From: Macrostomum hystrix
Lineage: Eukaryota > Platyhelminthes > Macrostomidae
Assembly: GCA_950097015.1 (NCBI GenBank)
Contig: CATNEN010000037.1
Span: 3,377,501-3,441,500 of the forward strand
Reading direction: 5' to 3'
DNA: 64,000 nucleotides
A program made the position numbers and the translations under genes. Shown here one piece after another: positions 1-11,295 of the stretch. The stretch's first letter is position 1; the number at the start of each line of letters is the position of its first letter. The notes beneath the pieces are model-generated. The model saw nothing but the letters and a program-made list of their open reading frames with translations, did no database searches and had not been told where the DNA came from.

Positions 1-125
1 TCTACCTTTCGCCGGCTGCGCAATGAAAATGGCGAACAAGCGAAATCTACTTGGCCATGGAGCTTTGCTAGTTTCTTGGCCGCAGACAGAGAGACAAACA
101 ATCAGAGACAGAATGGCTTCGGCAT

Positions 126-133
126 TATAAATA
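126..133 (+). promoter_or_regulatory. TATA box of the first gene
   Basis: The octamer TATAAATA lies 70 bp upstream of the ATG at 203, in a GC-poor patch. A start of transcription about 25-30 bp downstream would leave a 5' UTR of about 45 nt. A pyrimidine-rich TTCTTAG just before the ATG (about 180-186) could instead be a spliced-leader acceptor if this animal trans-splices; that is inference. Confidence 0.5.
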
Positions 134-202
134 GACTGACAATATTCTGCTAACAAATCTTTCATATCTTGTTGGGTTGTTCTTAGCTAAAGTGACTCCT
201 TC

Positions 203-2897
203 ATGCCAGGCCCCGATCTGCAGCAGGAACAGCAGCTGGTGCTGCTAGAAGATGAAGTCTTTGACTTCGACGATCTGACTGAGTTTCAACAGCAACAACC
301 GCCACCGGCTCCGCCGCCGCCGCCGTCGCAGCAGCAACAAACTGCGCGTCGTATATCCACTGTCGACCAGGATGTCAAAGACACTCGAGCCATGATTGCC
401 AGCATGCTGGAGGGCCAGCGACCTCTCATGACAATGTCAGCCATGGACACGACGCCTGCAGCCTACCTCGAGTACCTCAGGACCATTGTGAACTGCGGCA
501 GGCTCCTGCGTCAGCCGGCCCTGCCGCCGGACCTTCGACAGTCGGTGGCGGCCCTGCTGGCGCGTGCCAAACCGCTGTTCTGCGCCAACGCGCTGAACCT
601 CATCGTTCAGACGGTCGCCGCGATCAAGTGGAGAAGAGCATAGCGTGGCCGGAGCAGCTGTGCCGGCATTCTGGGGCGCCACATTCAGCCAGCACGAGTG
701 TCGTCTCTGGGTAGAGCTGGTTGAGACGCTGCTCTTCTTCTGGGCCGACAATGGCCGCGGCGGCAGCGGTGGCAACGGCAGCAGAGATGCCGCCTTTGTC
801 GAGTCGTTCACTCTGGGCCTTCTTGATCGACTAGTTGAACTTCGATGCGCCTACTCGACTCCTGTTTCGGCAGCTTCAGACGAAGTCGGAGTCGAGCGTC
901 TGGCCAGCGAGCTGGGCCGTCGGCTTCGCCCGAGGCACCTGCTGGCGCTGGGAGCTGGTGCTTACGCCTCACCTGGCATCGGAACCGGCCAGCGAAAACG
1001 GACATCACCGGCAAAGTCAGTGGCTCAGCAAATTCCTTGCTCCGTTCATACACATCCGCTTTCATTTGTCTTCCCCATCCGCTCCGATCCCTCTTCTAAA
1101 TCCGCTCCGATCCCTCTTCTAAATCCACTCCGATCCCTCTTCTAAATCCGCTCCTTTCCCTCTTCTAAATCCGCTCCGATCCTCTTCTAAATCCGCTCCG
1201 ATCCCTCTTCTAAATCCGCTCCGATCCCTCTTCTAAATCAGCTCCGATCCCTCTTCTAAATCCGCTCCGATCCTCTTCTAAATCCGCTCCGATCCCTCTC
1301 CTACATCCGCTCCGACCCCTCTTCTAAATCCGCTCCGATCCCTCTCCTACATCCGCTCCGACCCCTCTTCTAAATCCGCTCCGATCCCTCTTCTAAATCC
1401 GCTCCGATCCCCTCTTCTAAATCCGCTCCGATCCCTCTTCTACATCAGCTCCGATCCCCTCTTCTAAATCCGCTCCGATCCTCTTCTAAATCCGCTCCGA
1501 TCCCTCTCCTAAATCAGCTCCGATCCCCTCTTCTAAATCCGCTCCGATCCCTCTCCTACATCCGCTCCGACCCCTCTTCTAAATCCGCTCCGATCCCTCT
1601 TCTAAATCCGCTCCGATCCCTCTTCTAAATCCGCTCCGATCCCTCTTCTAAATCAGCTCCGATCCCTCTTCTAAATCAGCTCCGATCCCTCTTCTAAATC
1701 CGCTCCGATCCTCTTCTAAATCCGCTCCGATCCTCTTCTAAATCCGCTCCGATCCTCTTCTAAATCCGCTCCGATCCCTCTTCTAAATCTGCTCCGATCC
1801 CTCTTCTAAATCAGCTCCGATCCCTCTTCTAAATCCGCTCCGATCCCTCTTCTAAATCCGCTCCGATCCCTCTTCTAAATCCGCTCCGATCCTCTTCTAA
1901 ATCCGCTCCGATCCTCTTCTAAATCCGCTCCGATCCTCTTCTAAATCTGCTCCGATCCTCTCCTACATCCGCTCCGATCCCTCTTCTAAATCAGCTCCGA
2001 TCCTCTTCTAAATCAGCTCCGATCCCTCTTGAGAATTCCTGTATCTCTCCGCCTACTCAGACACGCAAATCTAAACCGCACCATTCTAGATCCACTCCGT
2101 CTTCGACAAGACTTCGTGGCTCGCAGCGGCAGGCACAGCCTCTACAGCAGAATCATCATCATCAGCAGCAGCAGCACTCCCTGCTGACGGAGACCTTCGC
2201 TTGCTTTCTCGATGCTGCGGGCTACTTGCTGCCGGCTCCGCAGCGGCCTCTGCCTTTGGAGACGGTCAAAGTGGCTCTGGAGGCCGTCACTATCGAGCGG
2301 GCCAACTCTGCAATTCGCCTTCACCGGCCGGACGACTTCGCCGACAATCTGGTGCGCTTGCAGCGACTTCGACGAAGACTTAACATGCTTTGGCCGGCCG
2401 CAAACCCTTTGGCAGTCTCCGCCTTGCAACAGCAGCAGCGGCAGCTGAAAGCCGGCCTTGACTCGGCCGTCACCGCTGCCGGCGTCCGTGAGCCCGCCGA
2501 CCTCGCTGACCTACTGGTTGATTTCGTTACCTACGCCACGGCCGCCTGCGACTACGAGGCCGCCTGGCAACGAGCTGTTGTCAAGGACGCTGTGTCAATG
2601 GCGCCATTTTTAATTAGCCGACTTTCGACTGTCCTTGCGGCCAACATTGGACCAGCCATGGCGGTCCCCGGCTGCTGGGAGACCCTGCCCGAGCGGCTGC
2701 GCAATCAGCTGGAGCAGCGATCGGCCCGACGCTTAGCTTCGGTGACGTCTGCAGCGGCGGTGGCGGCGGCTGCCGCGCCGCCAGCGGAAGAGTCGAGCAG
2801 AGGCAACCGACAACCGACGACAGCTGTCGACTTCGACATTGTTGTACTAAAGCGGGCCGACATTCAGCCCGAGTTTCTGTCACCGAACTCTACTTGA
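203..2897 (+). CDS. Unrecognised protein, two large exons, frame break in the first
   Basis: I do not recognise the family. The ATG at 203 opens a GC-rich reading frame with an acidic, Gln/Pro-rich N-terminus followed by a helical stretch (LRTIVNCGRLL onwards). That frame hits TAG at 641-643, but strong coding sequence continues in the next frame (FFWADN, ESFTLGLLDRLVELR). Both frames overlap only in 597-643, so the shift lies there. Removing the 16-nt GT...AG at 628-643, or one extra base, restores the frame. A large intron (about 1016-2089) is filled with a 23-bp minisatellite; donor AAA|GTCAGT and acceptor TTCTAG match in phase. The last exon runs to TGA at 2895-2897 and contains His/Gln runs, mostly helical sequence and an Ala-rich linker. 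With exons 203-627, 644-1015 and 2090-2897 the total is 1605 nt, 534 residues. No catalytic motif or membrane segment is visible. Exon limits are predicted. Confidence 0.6.
1074..2032. repeat. 23-bp minisatellite filling the intron of the first gene
   Basis: About 40 tandem copies of a 22-23 bp unit with core CCGCTCCGATCCCTCTTCTA. Variation is mainly loss of one C or CCGCT/CAGCT swaps. It occupies almost the whole intron between the two coding blocks. Confidence 0.95.
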
Positions 2898-3330
2898 GGG
2901 TGTCAGCGTTTGGTCAGTCTGTCTGCCCGAGCCTATGAGCCCGTTTTTCAATCAGCCAAAACTGCCATGATTATTCCGAAATCGGCGAAATTCATACTTT
3001 TCAATGCACCATTCACGATTTGATTCTTTAGTTACTGTTCTTAATATAAAAATTATTTTTGGAAACAATTTCCCTTTGATATAAAGCATGAATTTTAATC
3101 AAACTATCAGTTCAGTGTTCGCCTCCTTTTCAAATGCTGCCAAAATTCAGTCTATTCAAAAATTTAATAGTAAAAACTATCTAGAATGTAAGATTAGATA
3201 CAAAATTAAGCAGAAAAGAGGCCAAGTTTAACATATATTTTTAGCAATCATTTAAATATGTCGAGCGCATGTGCGTTCTGTCTACTCTTAGTAGGAAAAC
3301 AAGAAAATGCGTGAGTTTGATGTCGAGAAT
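2898..3330. other. Convergent intergenic gap
   Basis: AT-rich DNA between the stop of the first gene (plus) and the stop of the EF-hand gene (minus), so the two genes converge here. It must hold both 3' ends. An AATATAA-like motif near 3041 may serve the first gene. Nothing else is seen. Confidence 0.5.
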
Positions 3331-5401
3331 TTATTTATTTCTCGTTTCGTATCTCTTGCCGCTGGCCATCATGAACACGAAGTCGTCGTAGCTGATGCGC
3401 CCGTCACAGTCCAGATCCGCTTCGACAAACATTTCATCCAGCTCCTCTGGCGTCGCCGAGATCCGCATGCTGGCTAGGCTGGCCGCCAGCTCCTCCCGAG
3501 TGATGTAGCCGTCACCGTTCTTGTCGAATACCTGCGGCGTGAACACTGTGAACTGGTGAACACTGTGAACTGGTGAACACTGTGAACTGGTGAACACTGT
3601 GAACTGGTGAACACTGTGAACTGGTGAACACTGTGAACTGGTGAACACTGTGAACTGGTGAGCACTGTGAACTGGTGAACACTGTGAACTGGTGAACACT
3701 GTGAACTGGTGAACACTGTGAACTGGTGAACACTGTGAACTGGTGAACACTGTGAACTGGTGAACACTGTGAACTGGTGAGCACTGTGAACTGGTGAGCA
3801 CTGTGAACTGGTGAGCACTGTGAACTGGTGAACACTGTGAACTGGTGAACACTGTGAACTGGTGAACACTGTGAACTGGTGAACACTGTGAACTGGTGAA
3901 CACTGTGAACTGGTGAACACTGTGAACTGGTGAACACTGTGAACTGGTGAACACTGTGAACTGGTGAACACTGTGAACTGGTGAACACTGTGAACTGGTG
4001 AACACTGTGAACTGGTGAGCACTGTGAACTGGTGAGCACTGTGAACTGGTGAACACTGTGAAACTGGTGAACACTGTGAACTGGTGAACACTGTGAACTG
4101 GTGAACACTGTGAACTGGTGAGCACTGTGAACATACCTTAAAAGCGCCCCTAGTTTCTTCAGTCGGTGTGCGCCGCCTCAACTTGATCATGATCATCTGG
4201 ACAAACTCTTCGAATTCAATGGAACCGTTGCCATCCTGATCAACCTCGTTAACAATGTCCTATTGTGTGAGGATTTTTTTGGCTTCTTTAGTTCATTTGT
4301 CTGAGAATTTCGAGAAGGGAACACGTCAAAATAATAGTGTCATGGAAGAAGTGTCAGATGAGAAGAGTGTCAGATGTGAAGAGTGTCATGGAAGAAGTGT
4401 CAGATGAGAAGAGTGTCAGATGTGAAGAGTGTCATGGAAGAAGTGTCAGATGAGAAGAGTGTCATGGAAGAAGTGTCAGATGAGAAGAGTGTCAGATGTG
4501 AAGAGTGTCATGGAAGAAGTGTCATGGAAGAGGTGTCAGATGAGAAGAGTGTCAGATGTGAAGAGTGTCATGGAAGAAGTGTCAGATGAGAAGAGTGTCA
4601 GATGAGAAGAGTGTCATGGAAGAGGTGTCAGATGTGAAGAGTGTCATGGAAGAAGTGTCAGATGAGAAGAGTGTCAGATGTGAAGAGTGTCATGGAAGAA
4701 GTGTCATGGAAGAGGTGTCAGATGAGAAGAAGTGTCAGATGAGAAGAGTGTCAGGGAAGAAGTGTCAGATGAGAAGAAGTGTCAGATGAGAAGAGTGTCA
4801 GGGAAGAAGTGTCAGATGAGAAGAGTGTCATGGAAGAAGTGTCAGATGAGAAGAGTGTCAGATGTGAAGAGTGTCATGGAAGAAGTGTCAGATGAGAAGA
4901 AGTGTCAGGGAAGAAGTGTCAGATGAGAAGAGTGTCAGATGTGAAGAGTGTCATGGAAGAAGTGTCAGATGAGAAGAGTGTCAGATGTGAAGAGTGTCAT
5001 GGAAGAAGTGTCAGATGAGAAGAAGTGTCAGATGTGAAGAGTGTCATGGAAGAAGTGTCAGATGAGAAGAGTGTCAGATGAGAAGAGTGTCAGATGTGAA
5101 GAGTGTCATGGAAGAAGTGTCAGATGAGAAGAGTGTCAGATGAGAAGAGTGTCAGGGAAGAAGTGTCAGACGGTAAGAGTGTCAGGTGAGGAGAGGAGAT
5201 CAGAGGAGTGGAGCATGACATCACAGAAAGGAGTGTGACCTTGAGCTCGGAGTCCGTCGGATTATGTCCCAGAGACCGCATCGCGTGGCCCAAATCGTCA
5301 ATGGTGATGCTGCCACAAGCGGATCTGTCAAACAGGTTGAAGACGGTTCTTAGCTGAGCAACCTGCTCCTCTGGTATGCTGTCACTGTCGAAGTCAGTCA
5401 T
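3331..5401 (-). CDS. Calmodulin-like EF-hand protein, three exons
   Basis: A calmodulin-family calcium sensor. Exons 5401-5240 (54 codons), 4259-4137 (41 codons) and 3531-3331 (66 codons plus TAA) join in phase 0 at good GT/AG sites and give 161 residues. Four EF-hands are visible. Loop 1 (DRSACGSITIDD) is degenerate, with Ala and Cys at ligand positions. Loop 2 (DQDGNGSIEFEE), loop 3 (DKNGDGYITREE) and loop 4 (DLDCDGRISYDD) keep the acidic ends and central Gly, so three sites probably bind calcium. The size is slightly above canonical calmodulin (about 149), with extra residues at both ends and in the central linker (IKLRRRTPTEETRGAFK). It could equally be called a troponin C or caltractin relative; it is too divergent to be the ubiquitous calmodulin. 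Both introns are nearly pure minisatellite. The final two codons AAT AAA form a poly(A) signal overlapping the stop. Confidence 0.93.
3541..4133. repeat. 17-bp minisatellite, intron 2 of the EF-hand gene
   Basis: About 35 copies of GAACACTGTGAACTGGT, with GAACAC/GAGCAC variants and one length variant near 4071. It fills the intron from within a few bases of the donor (4136) to within ten bases of the acceptor (3532). The unit lacks stops in all minus frames, so long repetitive reading frames run into exon 3; these are artefacts of composition. Confidence 0.96.
4335..5190. repeat. 14-16 bp composite minisatellite, intron 1 of the EF-hand gene
   Basis: Intermixed related units (GAAGTGTCAGATGA, GAGTGTCAGATGTG, GAGTGTCATGGAA) repeated over about 850 bp, arranged in shuffled higher-order blocks. 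Only short unique flanks separate it from the splice sites of intron 1 (4260-5239). Confidence 0.93.
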
Positions 5402-6045
5402 TTTCTTCTCTGTACTTTAAGTATTTTAGCCCGCTAAGGCTGATATTTATCGCCTTGTTGAAGTGCCTGAAAGCGTGTCTGTTATCGCTTTAGCTGGGTC
5501 TTACTGCTTCTAGTTAGATTGAGAAGATTGCTTATATGGTTGGAGCTTCTTCTCTCACTCTCTGTGGCAATTTTATGGCTATTGTGTTGATTATCATACA
5601 CTTGATTGTTTGCTGGCAATTTTGAAAAGCAAGCTGCACGGCACGGGACTATTTTTGAGTCCTCCCCCAGATGTACAGCACTCCATCTCAGTTCCAAGCC
5701 AATTACCTCTCTATCTCTTCAAGCGGTGTACAGACTGTCTGCAAATGTACAGCTGTTGCTGGTGTTTTCACAGAAAATCTGATTGTGCAAAGGAATGCAG
5801 TAGCGACTAACATGTTGAGGTCTAATCTGTACCACGAGTTGCACTGCCTTATCAATGACAAAAGTTACTGACTTAAAAATGCACTTTGAACATTTTTTCT
5901 TCATGCGATCTCTCCTTTGACGTTAAGCATTGCGGATGCGTTAAAATAAAAAAATGGCTTTATTTATGAAAAAAATATCCTTACTTAAGTTCATCGTTGA
6001 TTCATTCTCAGTGATAATGATAATGGCTCATTCTGATTCCGTCAA
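5402..6045. other. 5' flank of the EF-hand gene
   Basis: Unique, AT-rich sequence upstream of the minus-strand ATG at 5401. It should include that gene's promoter. Short frames here have no coding character and no TATA box is clear. Confidence 0.4.
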
Positions 6046-6575
6046 GGTCAGTCTAAACTGACTGGGTCAGTCTGGGTCAGTCTGGGTCTGTGTAGGTCAA
6101 CCTGGTTCAGTCTGCTTATGTCTGGGTCAGTCAGGGTCAGTGTAGGTCAGTCTGGGTCAGTCTGGGTCAGTCTGGGTCAGTGTAGGTCAGCCTGGTTCAG
6201 TCTGGGTCAGTCTGGTTCAGTCTGGTTAAGTCTGGTTTAGTCTCGTTTAGTCTGGGTCAGTCTGGGTCAGTGTAGGTCAGCCTGGTTCAGTCTGGGTCAG
6301 TCTGGTTCAGTCTGGTTAAGTCTGGTTTAGTCTCGTTTAGTCTGGGTCAGTCTGGGTCAGTGTAGGTCAGCCTGGTTCAGTCTGCTTATGTCTGGGTCAG
6401 TCTGGGTCAGTGTAGGTCAGCCTAGCTGGTTCAGTCTGCTTATGTCAGGGTCAGTCTGGGTCAGTGTAGGTCAGTCAGGGTCAGTCTGGGTCAGTGTAGG
6501 TCAGTCTGGGTCAGTCTGGGTCAGTCTGCTTATGTCTGGGTCAGTCTGTGTCAGTCTGGGTCAGTCTGTTCAGTC
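6046..6575. repeat. 10-bp minisatellite
   Basis: Repeats of TCTGGGTCAG with variants (TGTAGGTCAG, CCTGGTTCAG, TCTGCTTATG) over about 530 bp. Longer blocks of about 100 bp recur (compare 6170-6260 with 6270-6360), showing segmental duplication within the array. Confidence 0.93.
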
Positions 6576-7035
6576 TCAGTAAACAGATAATCTAAACATT
6601 GTTTACAATTTCTAAATGATTTAAAGTGCAGCACTGAATGCTAAAACATTATTTAATTGGTTATTTATCAGAAATAATCAATCGTTTGCCACACCCCTAC
6701 TTTTGCAGGAACTTTTCTGAATTTTTAAAGCATGGAATGTGTTTTTAAAACTAAACGGACCTTAGCCTACTGTTAGTAGCCAGAGTGGAAGCAAGATTTT
6801 GGAAAGTCGTAAACTAATAACACAACTAAGGCAAATGCTAAAATCATTTCAATCACTAAAAATTTTTCGTAATTACTCTTAGACTTTTAACAATTAGCGT
6901 TGTTACTTTTCTTACTAATGACGAATTATCCATGAAAAAGACTAACGCATTGTTACTTATTGTCTCTCATGGACCCCAAGTATCAAGAAGTACATTGCTA
7001 TAGCAGTTCTTGCTCCGAGTATAGCAGCGATGGAC
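6576..7035. other. 3' flank of the innexin gene
   Basis: AT-rich unique DNA downstream of the innexin stop (minus strand). It probably contains the 3' UTR; TTACTTATTG near 6950 gives an AATAAG-like signal on the minus strand. No other feature. Confidence 0.35.
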
Positions 7036-8265
7036 TCAGCTGGCCTCAGCAACAATCTCAACCGGCTCAGATGCCGCAGCCTCGGCCGCCTTGCCCCGCT
7101 CCCGCTCGGTCGCCTCCTCCTCCTTGTAGTACTTGTTGACCCACAGTCTGTGCACCAGCTCAGTGGTGACCAGGTGACCCGAGTTGGACGCAATCAGGCG
7201 CAGCAGAAACACGCCATCGTTTCCCAGATGCCGACTGGTGAATTCTCGCAGCGCCGTGCCGTCGAGGTTGCCTCTGAATCGGTCGCTGGTGGACAGGTAG
7301 CTGTCCAAAAAGTCGTGCTGTTTGAACGGCAGGCAGTAGAGCAGCCAGTACAGCAGGCTGACTATGTTGGCGGCCGTGATAACCAGATACCAGAACCAGA
7401 GGAAGGTGAAGATCTTCTCGTTGAACAGGTTGACGGTGAGAACGCACTGCATGGTGTACGGATGCCGGACGTTGAGCCGCCTGATCTCGAAGTCGCAGTG
7501 GGTGATGCGCGGGAAGATTCCGCTGCTGCGCCAGCTCTTGCCTTGTACAATCTCGCTGAAGATGCCCAGATCGAAGACCCGGTAGCTGGAGCTGAGCATG
7601 CAGCACACTGCCAGGAGTAGGCCGAGCGAGGCGCCAAAGAATAGCAGCTTGGTGAACAGGTAGCTAAGGATCAGGTAGGAGCCAAAGCCTCCGCGTAGAG
7701 TTTTGCGCAGCCTCTCCGTGCGGCTCTTCCTGTTCTTGTCGTCGAGGTTGAAGACGACCGCCTCCTCGACACTCCTGGCCAGAGAGGCGATGGCCTCAGG
7801 TCGCTTGTCCGGATCAACGCCGATCACAGACGAGGCCTTCTGCACAATGGTCTTCAGGCTGACACCTGTGCGGGTGTTGAGAATCTTCCAGACGATGTTT
7901 GGCACATTCAGCGCCAGAGCCATGAGGGCGAGGATGAAGGGCACGTACTGGTAATAGTTGATTTCGTTTCGTTTTCGAACGTTGGCATGATCCGGCACCC
8001 CAATCTCATCCATGGGCACAAAGTAGGTGTTCTTGATCCAGCAGTAGCTCTCCGAATATTTCTCCCATTGTTCGCTGAACTCAGCCGGTATCCAGCACTG
8101 CAGCGGCTTGCCGACATACTGCTTGGCGCTGACGATGACGGCAAAGATCACAATCATGATTGACGTGTAGTAATAGTTGAGCCTGTCCGCAAAGTCATTG
8201 TCCGACCGAAGCGTCGGGTCTGTCAAACTGAAGCCGCCAACTTTGTTGAAGAAGTCCTGATTCAT
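7036..8265 (-). CDS. Innexin gap-junction protein, single exon
   Basis: An invertebrate gap-junction subunit of the plasma membrane. The frame is open from ATG 8310 to TGA 7036-7038. I prefer the second Met (8265, MNQDFFNKVGG) because innexins begin a few residues before the conserved DFVDRLNYYYT-like block, here DFADRLNYYYTSIM; the first Met would add 15 residues, and a possible acceptor (CAGCAG) lies just before 8265. Four membrane segments are visible: about residues 33-55, the hallmark YYQYVPFILALMALA, LLFFGASLGLLLAVCCM, and the block after EKIF (FLWFWYLVITAANIVSLLYW). The first extracellular loop holds Cys in LQCWIP and SYCWIK, the second in THCDF and MQCVLTVNLFNEKIF, matching the family's two-Cys-per-loop rule. 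About 409 residues is normal length. The tail ends in a charged Glu/Ala-rich stretch. Intronless, unlike its neighbours. Confidence 0.96.
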   Translation of the reverse strand: MNQDFFNKVGGFSLTDPTLRSDNDFADRLNYYYTSIMIVIFAVIVSAKQYVGKPLQCWIPAEFSEQWEKYSESYCWIKNTYFVPMDEIGVPDHANVRKRNEINYYQYVPFILALMALALNVPNIVWKILNTRTGVSLKTIVQKASSVIGVDPDKRPEAIASLARSVEEAVVFNLDDKNRKSRTERLRKTLRGGFGSYLILSYLFTKLLFFGASLGLLLAVCCMLSSSYRVFDLGIFSEIVQGKSWRSSGIFPRITHCDFEIRRLNVRHPYTMQCVLTVNLFNEKIFTFLWFWYLVITAANIVSLLYWLLYCLPFKQHDFLDSYLSTSDRFRGNLDGTALREFTSRHLGNDGVFLLRLIASNSGHLVTTELVHRLWVNKYYKEEEATERERGKAAEAAASEPVEIVAEAS

Positions 8266-8310
8266 GACTGCTGCTTGCTGGCAGAGCTGGAACAATTTTA
8301 TCAATTTCAT

Positions 8311-9175
8311 TATAAAACAGTGCTTCTGCCAGGTCAGAATTAGCTCGTATTAACAATTCTTAGAAAAAAAATCTGTTCCGTACGCTCTTCCCGCCCCTGC
8401 ACCCTAGCAGACAAGATGGCTACGGGACCCAGGTGTGTCTGGCTCATCCCCAAGAATGTAATGCGACTCACCTGTCTGGATTAAGATTTTCCTCTTCTAT
8501 AAGAAGAAGAACAGAAATGTGAAGCAGACGCGAGCTTGGTTTCAGATTTCTGCCTTGTTGGGTACAAGCGTTTGACTGAGCGCACAATGCAGTCTAATTT
8601 GAAGCGAATATTTTCCCTGCCTTGCCAAATTTGAGACCGTGTTATCTTATCGCACTACAGTCACTGCCAGATTTCCTGAGACGCATAGCTATTACTGCTG
8701 TCTTCTGATTCCTACTCAAGAATCATTGTTGCGCTAAAACTTCTCTCTATTTGTGTCTCTTTCTCCCTCTCTTGGTTGTTAAAAACACCACAAACCTTTA
8801 AAAATGTCATGTGACCCTGTCGATTCGAGCTGATGTACAGTGCTTTGGTCTGCCATTGTAGAATACCTGAAATTCTTATCGTCAGATTAGACTACTACTA
8901 TATAGCTGTCTGTTTCAATTTTGCACACACCACTTTTAACTCGGTTTTTCATCTAGATTTAAAAAGCAGATACAACTCTGATAGCAACAAGTTTGGGTTT
9001 TTATGTCTTGTGGCCTTGGATTTACGCCTAAAGCGCTGACAGGAGAGTGTCATATTTCATAACAAAACCCAAACACGCCAGCCATTGGTGCCCTCAGAAT
9101 TCTACCTCGACAGTTTAAATATAAAGTAGAACCTGTGGCTCTACACATCTAACAATAACTGTAATACAGTACAAG
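8311..9175. other. 5' flank of the innexin gene
   Basis: Unique sequence upstream of the innexin. No TATA box or convincing exon seen. Short plus frames at 8833-9039 lack coding bias. Confidence 0.4.
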
Positions 9176-9179
9176 CGAA

Positions 9180-9540
9180 ATAATGTGCATGGCTTCACAC
9201 GTCCACCCCAACACCCTCAGCCCTGTGCATAAACTTGACACCTTCACCCCAACACCCTCAGTCCTGTGCATAGCTTGACACCTCCACCCAACATCCTCAG
9301 TCCTGTGCATAGCTTGACACCTCCACCCCAACACCCTCAGTCCTGTGCATGGCTTCACACCTCCACCCCAACACCCTCAGTCCTGTGCATGGCTTCACAC
9401 GTCCACCCCAACACCCTCAGTCCTGTGCATAGCTTGACACCTCCACCCAACATCCTCAGTCCTGTGCATGGCTTCACACCTCCACCCCAATACCCTTAGT
9501 CCTGTGCATAAGCTTGACACCTCCACCCCAACACCCTGGG
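9180..9540. repeat. 40-bp minisatellite
   Basis: About nine copies of a unit near 40 bp with the core CTCCACCCCAACACCCTCAG plus TCCTGTGCATGGCTT. Copies alternate between GGCTTCACAC and AGCTTGACAC types. A SINE starts exactly where the array ends, inside a unit. Confidence 0.9.
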
Positions 9541-9858
9541 GGTCAGTGGCAGAGCGGTTAACGCGATTGCCTCTGGCACCAAATGTCCCTGGGCTCGATT
9601 CCGCGGCGAGGCCACATTTATTTGGGGCGCAGCCGCGGAGAGAAGGCTTGGGGGTTTGTTGTGCAATTTACACCATTGGGGGCCAACATCCAAGTCACAG
9701 GGAGAGTGTACATTGCCTGACGATGAGAAAGTAAGATCAGATGTACACACCTGTGTGAGCGAAATGCGGAGAATTGGCTCCTCGCTGGTTGCGGGTCTAG
9801 TGTCACAAAATGATGTGCCATTGCCCGCAGCCTTCCCACAATTATTATTATTATTTAT
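9537..9858 (+). mobile_element. tRNA-derived SINE, family 1, full copy
   Basis: The head looks like a tRNA promoter: A-box-like GTGGCAGAGCGG and B-box-like GGGCTCGATTCCG. The body carries blocks shared with the copies at 11.3, 14.6 and 43.0 kb (GTGTACATTGCCTGACGATG; TTGCCCGCAGCC). It ends in an ATT repeat at about 9840-9856, typical of SINEs mobilised by a LINE. No protein is encoded. Confidence 0.88.
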
Positions 9859-9859
9859 C

Positions 9860-11290
9860 ACATCATCCATCTCAACACCCTTGGCCTTAATAGTTCAAAG
9901 ACGGCTTAAAATAAAATTTGTTTCTACAAGCGAAGAAACTAAAATGTTAAAATCTCTCTAGAAATTAGGAAAGCACCTCTCATGTTTACTTTCTGCTTCA
10001 TATTTCGCTCTCGTGTTGAAGCCGTGCTCAACAGCTCAACTCATGTGTTTTACTGCCTCCTGTTTATCTTCTCAACAAAGCGACATAAAAGCCTCGGTTA
10101 GCATCCAAGTCAAGTCTATTGTATTTTTTTTCTTTCAGTTACGCGAAAGATGGGATTAGACAGTCAGCGCTTGGGGCGTCAAAGTCAAGAAAATTAAAAC
10201 AATAAATAGGCGCCATCAAATTAGACATTGAAAGACGGATGCTTCTTCTTGTGCTAGCGTTTGTCTTGTGTTAACTAAATTTTTCTAAATTCAGATTGAC
10301 TGCTGTTTTCGGGTTACAGTTAATAGTGCGGCAGGTATCTCGTACATTCAATATTTGAAAGTAAACGCTAATCGTTACTTAACGAAATACCACGGCGTTT
10401 TTAATACCCAATTTTTTTTTCGGTATGCCAATCCAGAACACCGGCTAAAATTTTTCGCTCAATCCGATGACAACACTTCCAGAATCTCAAAACATCGGCG
10501 TCGTCGAGATATTCAACGATTCTCGTCGGGGGAGCTGGGAGAAGAACAACCAATATCGCCGTAAACTGCTTTTCTAGTTGTCCTTGTCACCAGAGTCTTC
10601 GACAAGAATCGTCCACGGACTGAACATCTGTACACAGCCGTAGGCTAGCTATCTACCAAGCTACGTGTGATTTTTATTTATCTTCTGACAAATTTCAATC
10701 TTATAAATTTGTCATAGCCATTCATAAAATGTCTATTAATAGTATTTTTAGCAGAATGAAAATCTAACTTAAAGCGATTAGCCGCAGAATCGACGCAAAA
10801 TAAAAAATTGCTCCGAAAATACGCGCGTCACTGAGCCCGCTCTGTCCCAGTCAACAACTATATTGCTGATAAAGTCGACAATTATCTGTTTTATCCCGGG
10901 CACACCCGTTCCCATAGAGACTGGGTTTAGGGAGAGAAAGGGTGAGCAAGCTCGGCTCCTCGCTTCCTGTTTCCCACAGAGTCACGCGGAGCCCGCATGA
11001 AGGTAAATCTAAAAAATTTACAATTACTGAGCCCAAACCCAAGTCGATTCAGCTAAAACAATACAATTTTATCCATATAAACTTCTCTAAGAGGCACTCT
11101 AAATTTATTAACTCTGCTCTCGAACTTAGGACCTTAGGGGGGGCTAATTATGAATAAATAAGAAGACAAAGGCTAGACAACAAGTTTTACCAAGTTAGTC
11201 TAAATGTAAGCCAGAAAAAATGCTTAATAGTTACAACTACAGATGCTGACGTACGGCTCATATATTTAGCTTTTTTATTCGAGTGCTGAG
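9860..11290. other. Unique intergenic DNA
   Basis: About 1.4 kb of AT-rich sequence. A frame at 10355-10564 starts at TTG and has no recognisable domain. A GC-richer patch at 10830-11010 carries no supported exon. Nothing else seen. Confidence 0.35.
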
Positions 11291-11295
11291 GTGTT

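Noticed and set aside
3331-4134. 267-codon minus frame joining a repeat to EF-hands
   Set aside because: The repeat part is intron 2; clean splice sites at 4136 and 3532 separate it from exon 3.
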